Shown: positions 37,304 to 50,600 of the stretch, one piece after another
Position numbering within the stretch: position 1 is the first letter of the stretch
Layout: every line of letters starts with the position of its first letter
From: Antedon bifida
Lineage: Eukaryota > Echinodermata > Crinoidea > Comatulida > Antedonidae
Direction of reading: 5' to 3'
Assembly: GCA_963402885.1 (NCBI GenBank)
Contig: OY727099.1
Span: forward strand, 6,250,001-6,314,000
DNA: 64,000 nucleotides
The notes under the pieces: model-generated
What the model saw: the letters and a program-made list of their open reading frames with translations, nothing else
The model's database searches: none
What the model was told of the DNA's origin: nothing
Position numbers and translations under genes: made by a program

Positions 37304-40300
37304 TTAGTCAGTGTCCATACATTCGTCTTCTATCCCGTCTGAGAGTTTATGGAGGCCATTTTGTTCATAACTAGTGGCCTTTGAGGTGGTGGTAGATAGT
37401 TCTATTGAGCCACCACCATCATCACTTGAGTAACCATCCACAAGTGAGATTTTAGCGTCTAAAGCAGGGAGTGTAAGAGTATTATGTTCTAAAGCTCTGC
37501 CATTAACTGGCGAGTCAGTTCTCATCCCCTTGTTAATATTATCATCTTCATCACTTTCAATGGGGAGGGATTTTTGGATGGGGTCAACAGTCAAAATATT
37601 GTTGGGTTTATAAGTCGATTCAAATTTACAGACAAGTTGTTCCGTGCCTGTAAGCTTATTATCAGTTTGTTCTGTATCACTCAGCTCACCGTATGAGGGC
37701 GTTTCATTACCTGTATCATCGTCATTGTCGTCAGCAATAAGTCTGACATCACTGACAGAGTCAGTTCTTAATTGGTGGTGTTCTACATCTGCTGGCTTTT
37801 CTTCAACGGTTTTACTGTCGTTTACAGGAATATCTTCTGTATATTTGGCATCTTTTTCTTCACTGTTTCTTAACTCTTGGTTTTCATCTTCCCAGCCATA
37901 CTTTTCTTCATCTTCATCTGCGTTTTCGTCTTCTATATACTGCTGCGGAAAAAAATCTGATTGCTGGTTTTCATCAGGTTCAATTTCATTGATCTTTGCG
38001 GACAATTTCTGTTCCGTAACGTCAACTGGGGTGCCAGTGTTGGCACATTCAGTGTGTGTAGTCCTATAACCTTCATCGTCGTGCTCATCAATATCTTCTT
38101 CTACGGTAAGCTTTGACGCACTGATTGTAAATGGTCCTGATTCTGTTCGTTCAGGGGAATTGTACTGCTCTGCCTTTATTGCAGTCTGTTTGTATGATTC
38201 ATCTGATGCATTTTCCAGCAGTATATTGTGTTGTCCATTAGTATTTTCCAGATTATTCTGGTTTTTGTACTTATTCAATTCTTCTGTAGTCTCTTTTAGT
38301 TGCTGTTGCAGTGTGCATATAGTACTCTGCATTCCTTCCACCTCCTCGTCTAGTTCAATTACAAATTCATTCAATTCTAAATAAGGAAAAAATAACATTT
38401 CAATAATATAAGGCAACAAGGAAACAAGCACAGCCAGTCTTGTATGAGCAAGCCTAGTCATATGACATTATAGGAAGGATATTCAGCTGACATGGGACAC
38501 ACTCATCATTCTTCTGCTTGGTTTTAACCAAGGTAAACAACAGGATGCTGAGCTTCGGAGATCAAAGGGTTTAACTGTGGCTGCGACATGATATGCCACT
38601 GAGAATATGTACTATGTTAGTATTTTGACTAAAGGACTGTTATGAGTTCCTATGAGCTCAGTGTCCTGTTGTTAGATTGCTTTGGTTTGATTTTTGTATG
38701 TCAACACAATCACCACATAAATTAGGTATTTCCCTTTTCAATGCTTTTTATTATTTTATTTTAAAATATTTAAGGAATGGTGTGCATGCATGGAAGTGTG
38801 TGTGCATGGTGAATACAGCTATTCCTTGAAATTCTGCATTGTGTATCCTGAATCATACAATGGAAAGTGTTTAGAGAGTAGAGTTTTAAATTACTATGAG
38901 CCAGGAAAACATAAGAAACATTTTACTATTGAGTATTTTTATTATACGGCAAGATTTTGTACTTTTTTTTAATCAACTTGCACTCACCATCCTGACTTGT
39001 TTTAAGCTCTTCACTGTATTTCTTTTGCAACGCCAGCTCAGCCTCTAACTGGGCCGTTTTTCCAGATGATATCTGTTTTCCTAGCTCCTGGTTCTCCAAA
39101 AATAAGGCACGGCACTTGGACATCAATCGTTTGCCAGTTTGGCTAAAAGAAATAATGTTGAATATAAACGAATTTGGTTGGGATTTTTTATTACATGGGT
39201 TACTTGCAACTCTTGTCCTCATAATGACAATGCCAAAAGATACCAATAAGGCGTACAGGCAAAAACATTATACTCACATTTTTAATTTGAAGGACTGTTT
39301 TTGTGAGCATATTGAAATATATATCTTATACAGAAACACAAGAGAAGAAAGACATAGGAATGTTTCAAGACTTTTATAGTTATTTATGAACAGAAACAAA
39401 TCACTGGTCTTTTCCTAAATTCAAGCCTCTCTTATTTGGAACTCATTACCATTTTCTGTTCGTAATTCACCAAATCTACTTTCCTTTAAAGCCAACTTAA
39501 AAACACACCTTTTTCAGAATTTTTACTAACCTTACTTTATTCTCACAATTGGAGCTATATAAATGTATTATTTTAAATAACAGTCATACCTGTCTGGGGT
39601 GAACTTCCAGGCAGCCATGTCATCATTAGCCTGTTGTAACTTCGTCTTACTGTCCCCAGTTTCTTTTCTCATTTTTTGAAACAGAAGGTTAATAGCTGGA
39701 TCCAGCAGGGAATTGCGAAGCTGTGACGTGCTTGGGTTCTGTGCCTTTGCCAAGTCTGCCTATAATGAATATATTTTTATTTCATTTCATTTATTTCATC
39801 AATTAAAAACATAATAAAATACAAATAAACATAACAGAACCCATGACGGTGACAGAATTAAACAAAAGCAAACTTAGTTGCTGTATAAATTTCCTCCGCC
39901 ATCACGGGTGAAATATAAAAGACAATTAAAATCATTAGAGTCATTTAAATATAAAAATATTATCACAGAAAAATTACAAGGATATATAATAAGAAGATAG
40001 TAAATGTGTAAATAAAATATAATAAAATGTTAAAAACATTAAACCGTTTTTAATTAAGCACACACAGTTCTGGCTCTCACCGTGACCAGCCAATCAGCCC
40101 TGTCTGGCATTCAGAATTTCTGACCAGCACAAACAGGCTCAGGGGATTGGTTGCTGATCATGACTCCTGACAAGCTGGTGAAAACCCTGTACTGAATTAT
40201 TATCAAATGCGCCAAAGCTAGACGTTCCTTGTGTTATATACACATAATAACTAGCATTACACTTTTCCTTCAGTTAAGACTTTTTGTAATGTAATAATTA

Positions 40301-41614
40301 TTTGAAAGCATGATATTTATTAATGTTAGTCTTGCATGTAGCAAATTGTCACTTACTAGCCCAATGAGCTAAAAAGAATTTCATTTTTCGAAGTATATTC
40401 GTAGTACATTATAAATACTTACTGCAAGTTCTTGAACCTCCTGTTCTTTAGTGGTGAGTCTCATTACCAACACTTTCTCTTTTCTTGAATTTTCTATCTG
40501 CTGCTGCTTCCACTTCTCTTCTGCACTTGTGTCGCCTGGAAAAAATAAACACATCATTTTTTGAAAATCACCAATAATATGAAACAATGGGACACATCCA
40601 CATGGGAGGTGCATCCAGAAACGAATTGTTAAAACAATAGTAGGCCACATAATAAAACAAAATTGAACACTTAAACACCAGAAAATAAAAATACAAATCA
40701 AACAAAAATCAGGGGGAAAATATTAGAAGAAATATTGTTGTATTTTGAAAATTTGTCAATTTAAAAGTTCTCCTATAAATGTTCAACCACCAAGTTTTTA
40801 TCTATCGACACCAATGTAGAGTATTACATTTTCTAAATACTTTAACACTATGTATGTACAATAAGTTTGTTATTTTAAAGGAATCATCCTATACTCTCTA
40901 TACAAACCTGCACAATAAGTTTCTGACTGCTTTTTCTCAACTTCATTTGCATACATTTCTAACTCTAAACACTTTGCGATTAACTCCTCCTTAGAAAGTA
41001 GTGACATATCTTCATTGCTAAGACGCACCTGTAAATAAAACATGTGTAAAGTTAGGGACCATGTCAAAATTATTCGACTGCAGTTACTGCAGTAACTACA
41101 TTTTAATAATAATATGAAATGTGTAGGACACACAATTTAAGGAAAATTAGGAATCCCAGCTGCATGAATGCGTGACTCAAATGAGGTTCTCAAATGAGGT
41201 TATGCACAGTATAGGAAGGTGATGATGATAATTCCTGTACTCTTTAAAACCTCTTTATGCAATCATTTAGCAAGATGTTTTTTTTTTTGTGGAACAAACT
41301 AAAGTCATATTTTATTGCAGTAAAACAATTTCTTGGTTCTAAGAAGAGTGCTCATGTTTCAGTGGTAAGGTGGGCTGTACAGTAAGGAAGATCATCATCA
41401 ACAGTATCATCAGGAAATGCTCAGAAATTGAATTACCTTTGTCTGCATTTTTCAGATTTCAGATCCTGGTACTAAATATTCTATTATTATTAAATATTAA
41501 TTATTCACAACTATCTAGACAAGATTGATGTATAGTTGAATTAAAATGACATTATTGTAAATAGTAGTAGCTACTAGAAATTACCCTTTTCGGTGCTGGA
41601 CATTCTTCCGACAT
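37304..41614 (-). CDS. WTAP: WTAP, m6A methyltransferase complex regulatory subunit
   Basis: Six coding exons on the minus strand: 41585-41614, 40908-41028, 40423-40535, 39590-39759, 38988-39142 and 37304-38376, giving 553 residues. Exon 1 (MSEECPAPKR) and the start of exon 2 carry the conserved basic PKRVRLS nuclear signal. The core is coiled coil and contains WTAP-specific blocks: ENSRKEKVLVMRLTTKEQEV, NSLLDPAINLLFQKM, AAWKFTPD, KRLMSKCRALFLENQELGKQ, AQLEAELALQKKYSEELK and NEFVIELDEEVEGMQSTIC. WTAP brings METTL3-METTL14 to nuclear speckles for mRNA m6A methylation and affects splicing. The C-terminal 320 residues are acidic, Asp/Glu/Ser/Thr-rich and low in complexity, longer than in human WTAP (396 residues total). 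A probable 5' UTR exon ends with a donor at 42125 (AC|GTAAGT) and splices to the acceptor just before 41615. Confidence 0.94.
38537..38674. mobile_element. family H MITE, copy 1 (WTAP intron 5)
   Basis: Left end AACAACAGGATGCTGAGCTT, right end GAGCTCAGTGTCCTGTTGTT, imperfect inverted repeats. Body 'ggagatcaaagggtttaact' and 'gtggctgcgaca' matches the copy at 60968-61150. Confidence 0.85.
39431..39580 (+). mobile_element. LINE 3' fragment (reverse transcriptase C-terminus)
   Basis: On the plus strand, antisense to WTAP and inside its intron 4, 39431-39529 reads LIWNSLPFSVRNSPNLLSFK then ANLKTHLF and a stop. This 'WNSLP..VR....FK..LKTHLF' pattern is the well-known C-terminal end of non-LTR retrotransposon polymerases (CR1/L2-like). 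It is followed by 'ggagctatataaatgtatta', the type of short 3' tail these elements carry. Strongly 5' truncated. Confidence 0.8.
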
Positions 41615-41615
41615 T

Positions 41616-43605
41616 CTGAAAAAGTAAGCAAATTTAAAAACTAAAAATTAATAACCAAAATGTCTTGGTAGGTACAGAATGTTATTAACCAAAACTAGAT
41701 TAGGCCAGTCCAACAATAAATACATTGTCTAGGCCTCGCCTATATATCCAGCCCAGCTATTCTTTCTGATTCTCAATCTCATGAATGATGTGTTTAATTT
41801 GAAATTAAATATTAATTATCAATCTATATTTGTCAATAAATAATATGAATGATCTCTTCAATCAATCTAGGCCTAGCCAAGCTGGGTTATTATATCATTT
41901 AAGCAGTGATTGAATAAAATATATCAGTGTAGGCCTAGGCTAAGCCTACATTATTAATTGATTGGCCTTGTTTGGGTGCCACTCGAATCATTCAGAGCAG
42001 TTGCTTTGCGGGCAAAACAAATCAAACATGGCGGTAATGAGAAGAGCCCAGCCTAGCTCTATCAATTGCAGTGTTAACTTAATAGTAACTAACTAAATAA
42101 TAAATAGCATCTTTATAAACTTACGTATTAAGAAAATATACTACCAATTTCAAAAACTAGTCGCTTCAGCGACAAATTAGCTTTCGAATTTCCTCCTACT
42201 CATTATTTTTAGCGAGAAACATGGACGCCACCATGTGCATGTTTGAGTGAGAAAATATTTCCTCCACGGCAATAGGTGGCGCAGTATAATTATTTTGTTT
42301 TTAATTTAAAAAAAAAATTAATAAATAAATCGCGTTATTACAGTTAATATAAAAGGAAAACTAATAAAAAATATGTATATGACACGTGATGAGTCACATA
42401 AGCCGAAAGTTTTTAACGACCCAGCATCATCACTTGACAAGTAATCAAGCAAATAAAATAAGAATTTGGTTAATTATTGAAAAATTTTTTTTTCACATTA
42501 TTTCCCAGTGTGATCCGTAACTTGTTAAAAGCCGTCCATATTTTTTTGCAGACCATAATTTTTTTTTATTTAGAAAATTACCCACAAATAATTTTCTTTT
42601 TCAATCTTGTGGACAACGGTACGAAAGTTGATAAAGTGGCAATTTCAATTCCATTCAAACAAAAACAAACAAGTAGAATGTTAGAAAACAATTAGTGTAA
42701 ATTTTATTTACATTTCATACATTTGTTACAAGTCTAAACCTTACGAAATCAACTTTTGTTAGATCTACATTTCATAAACTGACCTTGTATAGAAATTATT
42801 TTATTTATACATGTAAGTATGTAATATTAATTTTGACTATTCAATTCTAGGTTTGTTAAAGAGGCTATGAGTGTCTCCTGATAATCTTGGAATAAAGTGA
42901 GAAAAATTTCTAGGAAATGCACCAATATGATTTACTATAGTGTCAACTGTTGTCTCAAAAATAATACAATCACGACACACACTAATAGTTTACACCTCTA
43001 CCTTTCACCAGTTTAAAATTTCTCCAAGTTGTTTTAAAGTTTAATTTAATTTCAAAAAGTTCATATAAAAAAATTAAAGACAACAGTTTAAAAAAAAACC
43101 TATACCATTTAAAACACTTAATGTAATTAATATAGTATATCTTTGATATAAATGGTTTGATATTTCATTCAAATTTCCCTGTAAACTAAAATCTTAAAAA
43201 TGTTTAATCAGAATACAGTACTATATTATATATACTCTCTGTTAAAAAAAAACACCAAACTAATATTTAAGAATGGAGAAATTATTTAAATAAATAATTC
43301 ATCTATGATTTAAAGCAACTATAGTATGTAATATGTTATACAGTGTGTTCTTATGCTTTATAAAGCTGTTGTGGAAACTTAAAGAAATATTTAATGGTAA
43401 ATTGCATAAAAAATTTGGTTTGAATTTAAGGCAAAATAAGCATTAAACTGGAGCATCTATAGGTAGATACAGCTCCAGAAAAATCTCCACCTAATTCTAG
43501 TGGAAATACACAGGCCAAGTGCAATGTGTATTTTAGACATAGTATTACAGTATTTTATGTTATTACAGATAGCGTTGGGTTTAATGACCTGCACCAAAGC
43601 AATTT
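41616..43605. promoter_or_regulatory. WTAP promoter region and WTAP-CUL5 spacer
   Basis: After the probable WTAP 5' UTR exon (from 42125 upwards) two YY1-like motifs occur: AAACATGGCGG (42024-42034, inside the 5' UTR intron) and 'aaacatggacgccaccatg' (about 42217-42235). From 42300 to 43600 the DNA is very AT-rich with no supported exon, and forms the 3' flank of CUL5. Confidence 0.5.
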
Positions 43606-43753
43606 AAAGCTCTCTCTACAAACTAGTTTGACAAAAAAGTGCCCAAACATGGTAGTGATATGCTTAAATATGGTAGTGATATGACATCATGTCCATATAT
43701 GGGCACATCACATTTTGTTGTCACATAAAGGTTGATAGTGTAGACAGAGCTTA
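43606..43753. mobile_element. family A MITE
   Basis: Starts AAAGCTCTCTCTACAAACTA and ends GATAGTGTAGACAGAGCTTA. Core 'cccaaacatggtagtgatat', 'ttaaatatggtagtgatatg' and 'gtccatatatgggcacatc'. Confidence 0.9.
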
Positions 43754-44617
43754 ATAGTGGTTATTTGCACATTAACAATAGGGAGCTTGCGTTGTGTGAC
43801 CTAGGATTTATGTATTGATATGACGTAGGTCGTCTAGACATAAGAGAGCTTTTAATTTTGGACGAATGAGGAACGATGATCAATCTAGGTCAGGTCAATC
43901 GATGTGTTGGTCATCGTCTGGACCCAGAAACCATCACAACTATGTTGAGAAATAGAGTAAGGAAGCACTTCTCGATTTCCTTGCATGCGCACAATAAATT
44001 AACATGACGTATTCCTAGGTTGTTGCAAATTGACCAACATATGATCGAACCATGACTTTCCAGATGGTATATCGTGTTGGGACAATGCTGTCTTAAATTT
44101 TAGTTCTATGCACTGCAAGGCACAGCACATGATATAGTGGCCATATTAACCAATTCACAATATAAAATTCTTAAATATCTATTGACTTTAGTGAAATACT
44201 ATTTAAAGATATATTGTCCCCCTAAAAAATGAAAAATGAAGATTAATAAAATCAAACTTTGAAAAGGCAATTTTGAATTTGAATAAGTCATTTCTGTAAA
44301 AAAAAACCCAATATTTTCACTTATAAAAAAACAAAATAAAAGGTTAAATTCAACCAAAACCCATTGACAATTTTTTGCTTTAATTACAGTTTTTTCAGGT
44401 AAATAATTTGTTTTGATCCAATTTTTGGTCAAAGTGAATAACTAGTATGTGACATATGGCATATTCAACCAAAAAATGGAAAACAATATATCTTTAAAGG
44501 AAATATCTCACTTATGTGTGATTAGTGAATATGGCCATTGGGACTAATCTAGCTTGATTTATTTTATATATTGCAAAGTTGTATATACGTGGTTACACAT
44601 AGTATGTGCACATAGAT
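43754..44617. other. downstream flank of CUL5
   Basis: No coding exon. 43754-44200 is ordinary AT-rich sequence; 44202-44499 is a family D element. CUL5 transcription (minus) ends somewhere in this interval; a minus-strand AATAAA (44562 region) is a candidate poly(A) signal. Confidence 0.45.
44202..44499. mobile_element. family D MITE
   Basis: Ends TTTAAAGATATATTGTCCCC and 'caatatatctttaaa' are inverted repeats. The inner blocks 'aaaaaatgaaaaatgaagat' and 'gtgacatatggcatattcaa' match the copies at 15850 and 51187. Confidence 0.85.
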
Positions 44618-47600
44618 CTAAGCAAGGTATATGAATGTATTAATGTTATTATCATCTCTCTTCATGTATTTATGTTCTATGAGCCATTCAATCTGCTCTT
44701 TGATCATTTTCTTTTGAGGTAAGAACATGTTCTTTAGTATCTCCACTAACTCTGTCTGTAGTTGTGCATTACTTATCGTCTTTCGCATCTTCATTATCTT
44801 TACTATTGCTTCCTGTGACAAAAAGAAATGATCATATCAATATCAGTTTTATATTCTATAAAAATGACAAAAAACAATGTTATGCAACTGGAGACAGAAC
44901 AAGGGGTTTTGGTCCTCTATTAAGGGTCTTTCACACATGTTCCATCCAGTCCAGCACCAGTAAATCAAATCGAACATAAATGTTTCGTTTTCACAACGCT
45001 CCACGCAGCTATGCGCCAATAGATATGCTCGTGAAAACGAAACATTGACGTTCGATTTGATTTTCTGGCGCTGGACCGGAACCGTGAACAGGTGTGAAAG
45101 ACCCTTAAACAATGTTCAAAATAGAAAGTTACTTCATGTTGGTCAATATCCAGGACAAAGCTATATATATATATATTGTCAGGTGCTCATAAGTTTCTTG
45201 GGTTATAATATAATATTTATTCGGCAGGACATAATTTGGCAGGAGTATAGGCATAAGATCAAACAAAATAACTGCTCTGGGTGTTATATTGAAGTTAAAC
45301 TTAAAGACATATGTTTTAGACTGGATGAAGGGCTTTGAATGTGGGTATACTGTACCCGCCCACCTTCACCAGTACAGACATGGCTTGAAGCAATTGGTAA
45401 TTTCTCTATAGTATGAAAGGTTACAACAGTTTACCTGTGTTCGTAGGATTCTGAGTTGCACTATACTCTCCTTTTCTTCCTCGCCACTTCGTTCTGATGA
45501 CAACTGAAGTCGACCAATCAGATTGATCTTCCCTCGTTTTTGCACTTTACCATTCTTTCTGTTTTAAAAATAAAATTACCAATTTATAATAATATAATAA
45601 AAGCAGAGAAAACTTATACAGTTGAAAAAGTTTAAGCCATCAGTACATGTATAACTAACCAGTTCAACATTATTTTTGGTTACAAACAACACAATTTATA
45701 TTGTTTGAAGGTTTGCATGGCGAAATCATTATGTTGATATTGTATATTTAGTTCTGAAAAGATCTTGACATTTCAATCAATATACTTTGATCATCTTCAG
45801 GAGTGGACTTCCTGCATTCTCACTCCTAAGGACGATCAAGGTATATTGATCAGAACTAAATATATGTGGTGTACCACAAACTTTATATCAACAACAAAAT
45901 GTATCTACTCACATAACTGCAAATTCCTGATTGACCCAAAACAGTGTGCTTTCAGAGAAGTCCTTAGGTGACTTGGCTTCAGGTTGACATTGTACTACTT
46001 GTCGCCTAAGCTTTGCAAATGCAATTAATGACTAAAAAGAAACGTAATAAAATTATTTTTTAATCAAAGTTTTTTAATATCAGATCTAGTTACATTTATG
46101 TGAAAGTTTGAGAGGCCAAGAGTTGAACCATTATATGTCACTACATGGTTCTGGAGGTTAAAAAAAGTCTTCTTGGCCATAAGTTCAGTGTACAAAAAAT
46201 GTGTGCATTTAAAAAGAACTAGTACATCTTACATGTGGTTCCTCTGCTTCTTCATTTTTTTGGTTATCTTAGGATATTTAATGGATCATTTTTGTGTGTA
46301 AAGCACCTAGAATTGTGTTATGCGCTATATAAGACTACCATTATTATTATTTTGAGATGAGTAGGGGTTACACCAGTGTACAAGTTCATAAACAACCACT
46401 GTCACACAGCCTGGAGAGGAATGGACTCTGCCAGGTGATTTTGGCCATGTCAACAAATTAATAAATGCAGAAAGTAAAAGACAAATACATTATAAAGCAA
46501 TAATACAAGATGATGCCTACCCATAGCGTCTTTCTGAGCTCACTCTCTGGCAGTTCAGTGGCTAGTTTCAAATTCTCAAATGATATTCGTTCCAATGGAC
46601 GTTGATTCCAGGCAAATAATACAGCCATTTGAAAAGTGGTTACCTCTAAATCAAAGATTCCTACTTGATTCCGAAACGTAATCTTAAAAAAATATAACAT
46701 TGCAATTTAAAGAACCTATCTTTCGAGACGAGTAGGGGGTTACCCCGTGTACTAGCTCACACAGCCACTGTGGAGGACAGATGAAACAGCGTCATACTAG
46801 TTGATAGTGCCGTAGTTGGCAGCACCAACTTGATGTGACCCTTAGGGAAGAGGCATGTAGTTGAAAAGTGAAATACCTCCACAGCGCATTTAGACGACAA
46901 TCACTATGTAAATACATTAACATTTGATGAAACACATACTTTCTCAAATGTAGAGGGGAATAGCCAGAATGAAAACAAATAAATCTTCACTTACAGATCC
47001 ATTTGACATTAGATGGTGCCATTGCAGTTTCCTTCCGTTGTGTGTATTGCGGTAGAACTCCTCTACTTCTGGAATAAAGTCTTCTAGTTCGATTGGAAGC
47101 GATACCGGCACACGTTCGCTACTTCTCATCCACGCCCCTGCATTTAGGATCTTGATATTGATGTTATCTAAACCGAAATGACACAAATATAATAATTAAT
47201 ATCAAATATAATATTGTCTATATATAAATTGACATGCATAAGAAATTCTAAACTGCCTGTGATATTTTGAAAATTAATTAATTGTGATGAGAAAGTCTGT
47301 GAGAATGAGAAAAATCAGCTCCAACTGAGTAGTATTTAGTAACTTTAAGACTTTGTTTGTGTAGAGAAACTCATGTATAATAATGTTTGTCCTATGAACA
47401 GGCTATATGTACACAGGACCAACAGCTTTACATCCCATCTGAAAAACTAACCAGACTTAATTGTGATGAGAAAGTTTGTGAGAATGAGAAAAATCAGCTC
47501 CAACTGAACAGTATTTAGTAAGACTTTGTTTGTGTAGAGAAACTCATGTATAATGATGTTTGTCCTATGAACAAGCTATATGTACAGAGAACACATGACC

Positions 47601-50600
47601 AACAGCTTTACATCCCATCCAAAAACTAACCAGACTTAATTGTGATGAGAAAGTTTGTGAGAATGAGAAAAATCAGCTCCAACTGAGTAGTATTTAGGAA
47701 GACTTTGTCTGTGTATAGAAAATCATGTATACTAATGTTTGTCCTATGAACAGGCTATATGTACACATGACCAACAGCTTCACATCCTATACGAAAAACT
47801 AACCAGACACATTTCCTGTATTGTTCCTATGCATCTCCTTGAACGATTGGTTCATATCCTCGCTCACTTTAATATCTTGAAACATTCTGGCCAGCTTGTT
47901 TACATAATCGGCTGGCATGCCAACCTCCCTTAACCACTCAACCATGTTCTCTTCTTTCTCACTATCAGCTGACGTGTCTAGGATTAGCCTTCTTGTGAGA
48001 TGTGCCTTGTGATACCGCATAAACACATCTTTGTTCTGTACGTATTTCAGCACCAGTAGCTGAAGAAACAAAAAACACACACAAAAAAACTAGTAAGCCA
48101 TTCTGGAAAAAAACCCTGATTTTATATTCAGAAAGAAAAAAAAAAATTCTAATATAATGAACTTACAACATTCTTTAGTTTGGATTCAATTTCATCGGAG
48201 GTAAGTTTTTTGCTAACTTGGGTCTTCCTTAAAAGCATATCACAGTAGTTAGCGAGTAGTTCTGGACACTTAGACTCGGGTTGTGTTTTACTGCTAACAC
48301 TTAATAAAAAATAAGAAATAAACACTATTAATATCTTGCTCTCTATAAAATGATAAAACAAAAAATGTACAACCTATTCCATTCATCTCCAGAACACGGT
48401 TTAGTAACATAACAACCGACACATTGAGAGAGTCTAAAGCTCTGTCTACACTATCAAACTAGTTTGACAAAAAAAGTGTGATGTGCCCAAATATGGTGGT
48501 GATATGCCCAAATATGGTTGTGATATGACATCATTGTGTTCATATATGGGCACATCATATTTCATAAAGTTCTATAGTGTAGACAGAGCTTAAGAATTGT
48601 TGGTGCTGTACACCTGATTTTGCAAAAGTTTGATTTTGGCAAATTTCTGGGCAGATATGTTCAATAATAATAAGTTATGTTAACATAATACTGGATTAAG
48701 AATAACGTTTCCAAACTTACGTCTTAGTCTTAGTTGGTAATTCTAATCGAAAAACTCTGGTGTCATTTACAACCTGTTTGTAAGCCTGTGAACAATTAAA
48801 CACAATAATTTAACAAAGAATCAACATTCATAACTACTTTTAAGTTCTTTCTACACTATCAAACTAGTTTGACACAAAATGTGTGATGCGCCCAAATATG
48901 GTAGTGATATGCCAAAATATGGTAGTGATATGATATCATCATGTCCATATATGGGCACACCACATTTTTTGGTAACATAAAATTTGATAGTCTAGACAGA
49001 GCTTTACATCTATGAGTATTTGCATATATGTTTGTATTGTGTAAATTTCTAAAGATTTCCAAAAATTAAAATTGTAAAAAGCTATTTATTTTGCAACACC
49101 AAAAGAAAAAAAAGAAAAAAATAGACTTTTATTGACAAATTTTGACTTACTTTATCCCTAGCTGTAAGGAATCGTGGATCATCATTAAATGCTTCTTTCA
49201 CCAGCGCACTAAACCGATTAAATAGCACCAATAGTTGCTCCACATACTTCTCAGAATCCTAAAAGGATACAAATAACTATTGGAATAATAATAATAATAA
49301 TAGTTCTTTCTTATATAGCGCATATAAGCAAGCTCTCAATGCACTGCACATTAATACCCTGGTCAATTTTTGGATCAAACATGTATGGAAACAATACTCC
49401 CATAATAATGTAGCTAGTAATCAGCGCAAAGTTGTGTCTTGATCTATTTCAGTAATTTTGTTTATTTGGTTGGTTGGTAAGTTGGTAAATTATTATAAAA
49501 ATTATTATTATAAAAAGATATAAATAAAAGCATTTCAGCTTGACTTTGGGACAAATTCAATCAACTCTAGTCGAAGCTCGTATTCTGATGGCTCGAGCAG
49601 GGCCTCTAGAAATTAGTTCAATTATGTAAACTCGGAGCAATGTTGTTATGACCTTAAATGCCGACCTGATACCGCACTCTCTGAGACGCACACATTAAGT
49701 TTAGAGTGGATAGAGGTATGTTTAGTTGAAGTGCGTGGAGGGGATTTATTTATAATCGTCATGGCCCGATTTTGCAGTTTCTGTATTTTGTCGCCGTTGT
49801 GCAGGCTGCTTGTACCCCACACAAGGGCACCGTATGAAAACACTCAGAAACGACGTGGTTCAAATTCTGTTGGGGTTTGTAATTTTTGATTTATATTATT
49901 ATTATTATATTTTTTATTTATATTAATATTCGTACAAATATTCTTTGCCAAGCAACAAACAAACAGACAAACACAGACACGCGGTTGAATACATAACCTC
50001 CTTGTTGGAGGTAATAAAAGTGCAGTACGAGTGTCAATAAATTGTCTTATTCTGGCTAAAATGTGAATTTTCTGTGCAAATTTAGAGCTAAAAGCTTTCT
50101 GACATGTGAATGCCAGTGTGCAAGGTAACTTAATTAATTTGCTTACCCGAAAAAAACATGTCAATTTCTTTGAAAAATATATACAAGATATAACATCATT
50201 ACAGTAACAGTAAAGTGTATTCTTAATTGGGAAAACATATTGCCGTTTTTCCTCTTCATTGGAAAGTGTCCACTTAATAGCAATGTCCTAAAGGATGGGT
50301 TCTACTGTATAAAAAGGCGGCTATTTCATTTCATCTTTTATTTCAGAAAAAAATAATAAAGAGTACCAAATTCTCCATAGCTCAAAAGCAAATTAGTGTC
50401 TACATTATTATAAATATAAAGGATATTGCCTAATGTGTTTATATATATACTTATATATATATAAACAGACAGACTATTAACAATAGTAAAAGCCACTATC
50501 TATGTAACCAGATGCAATCACACATATGTTTAACAGTGATTATATTATAAGAGTACAGAATGCATTTTGCACTTACCGTAGTGATGACATCAGCGGCGGC

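Noticed and set aside
37644-38069. 141-codon Ser-rich plus-strand frame
   Set aside because: Antisense of the acidic WTAP C-terminus; Glu/Asp codons read backwards give Ser/Phe-rich peptides.
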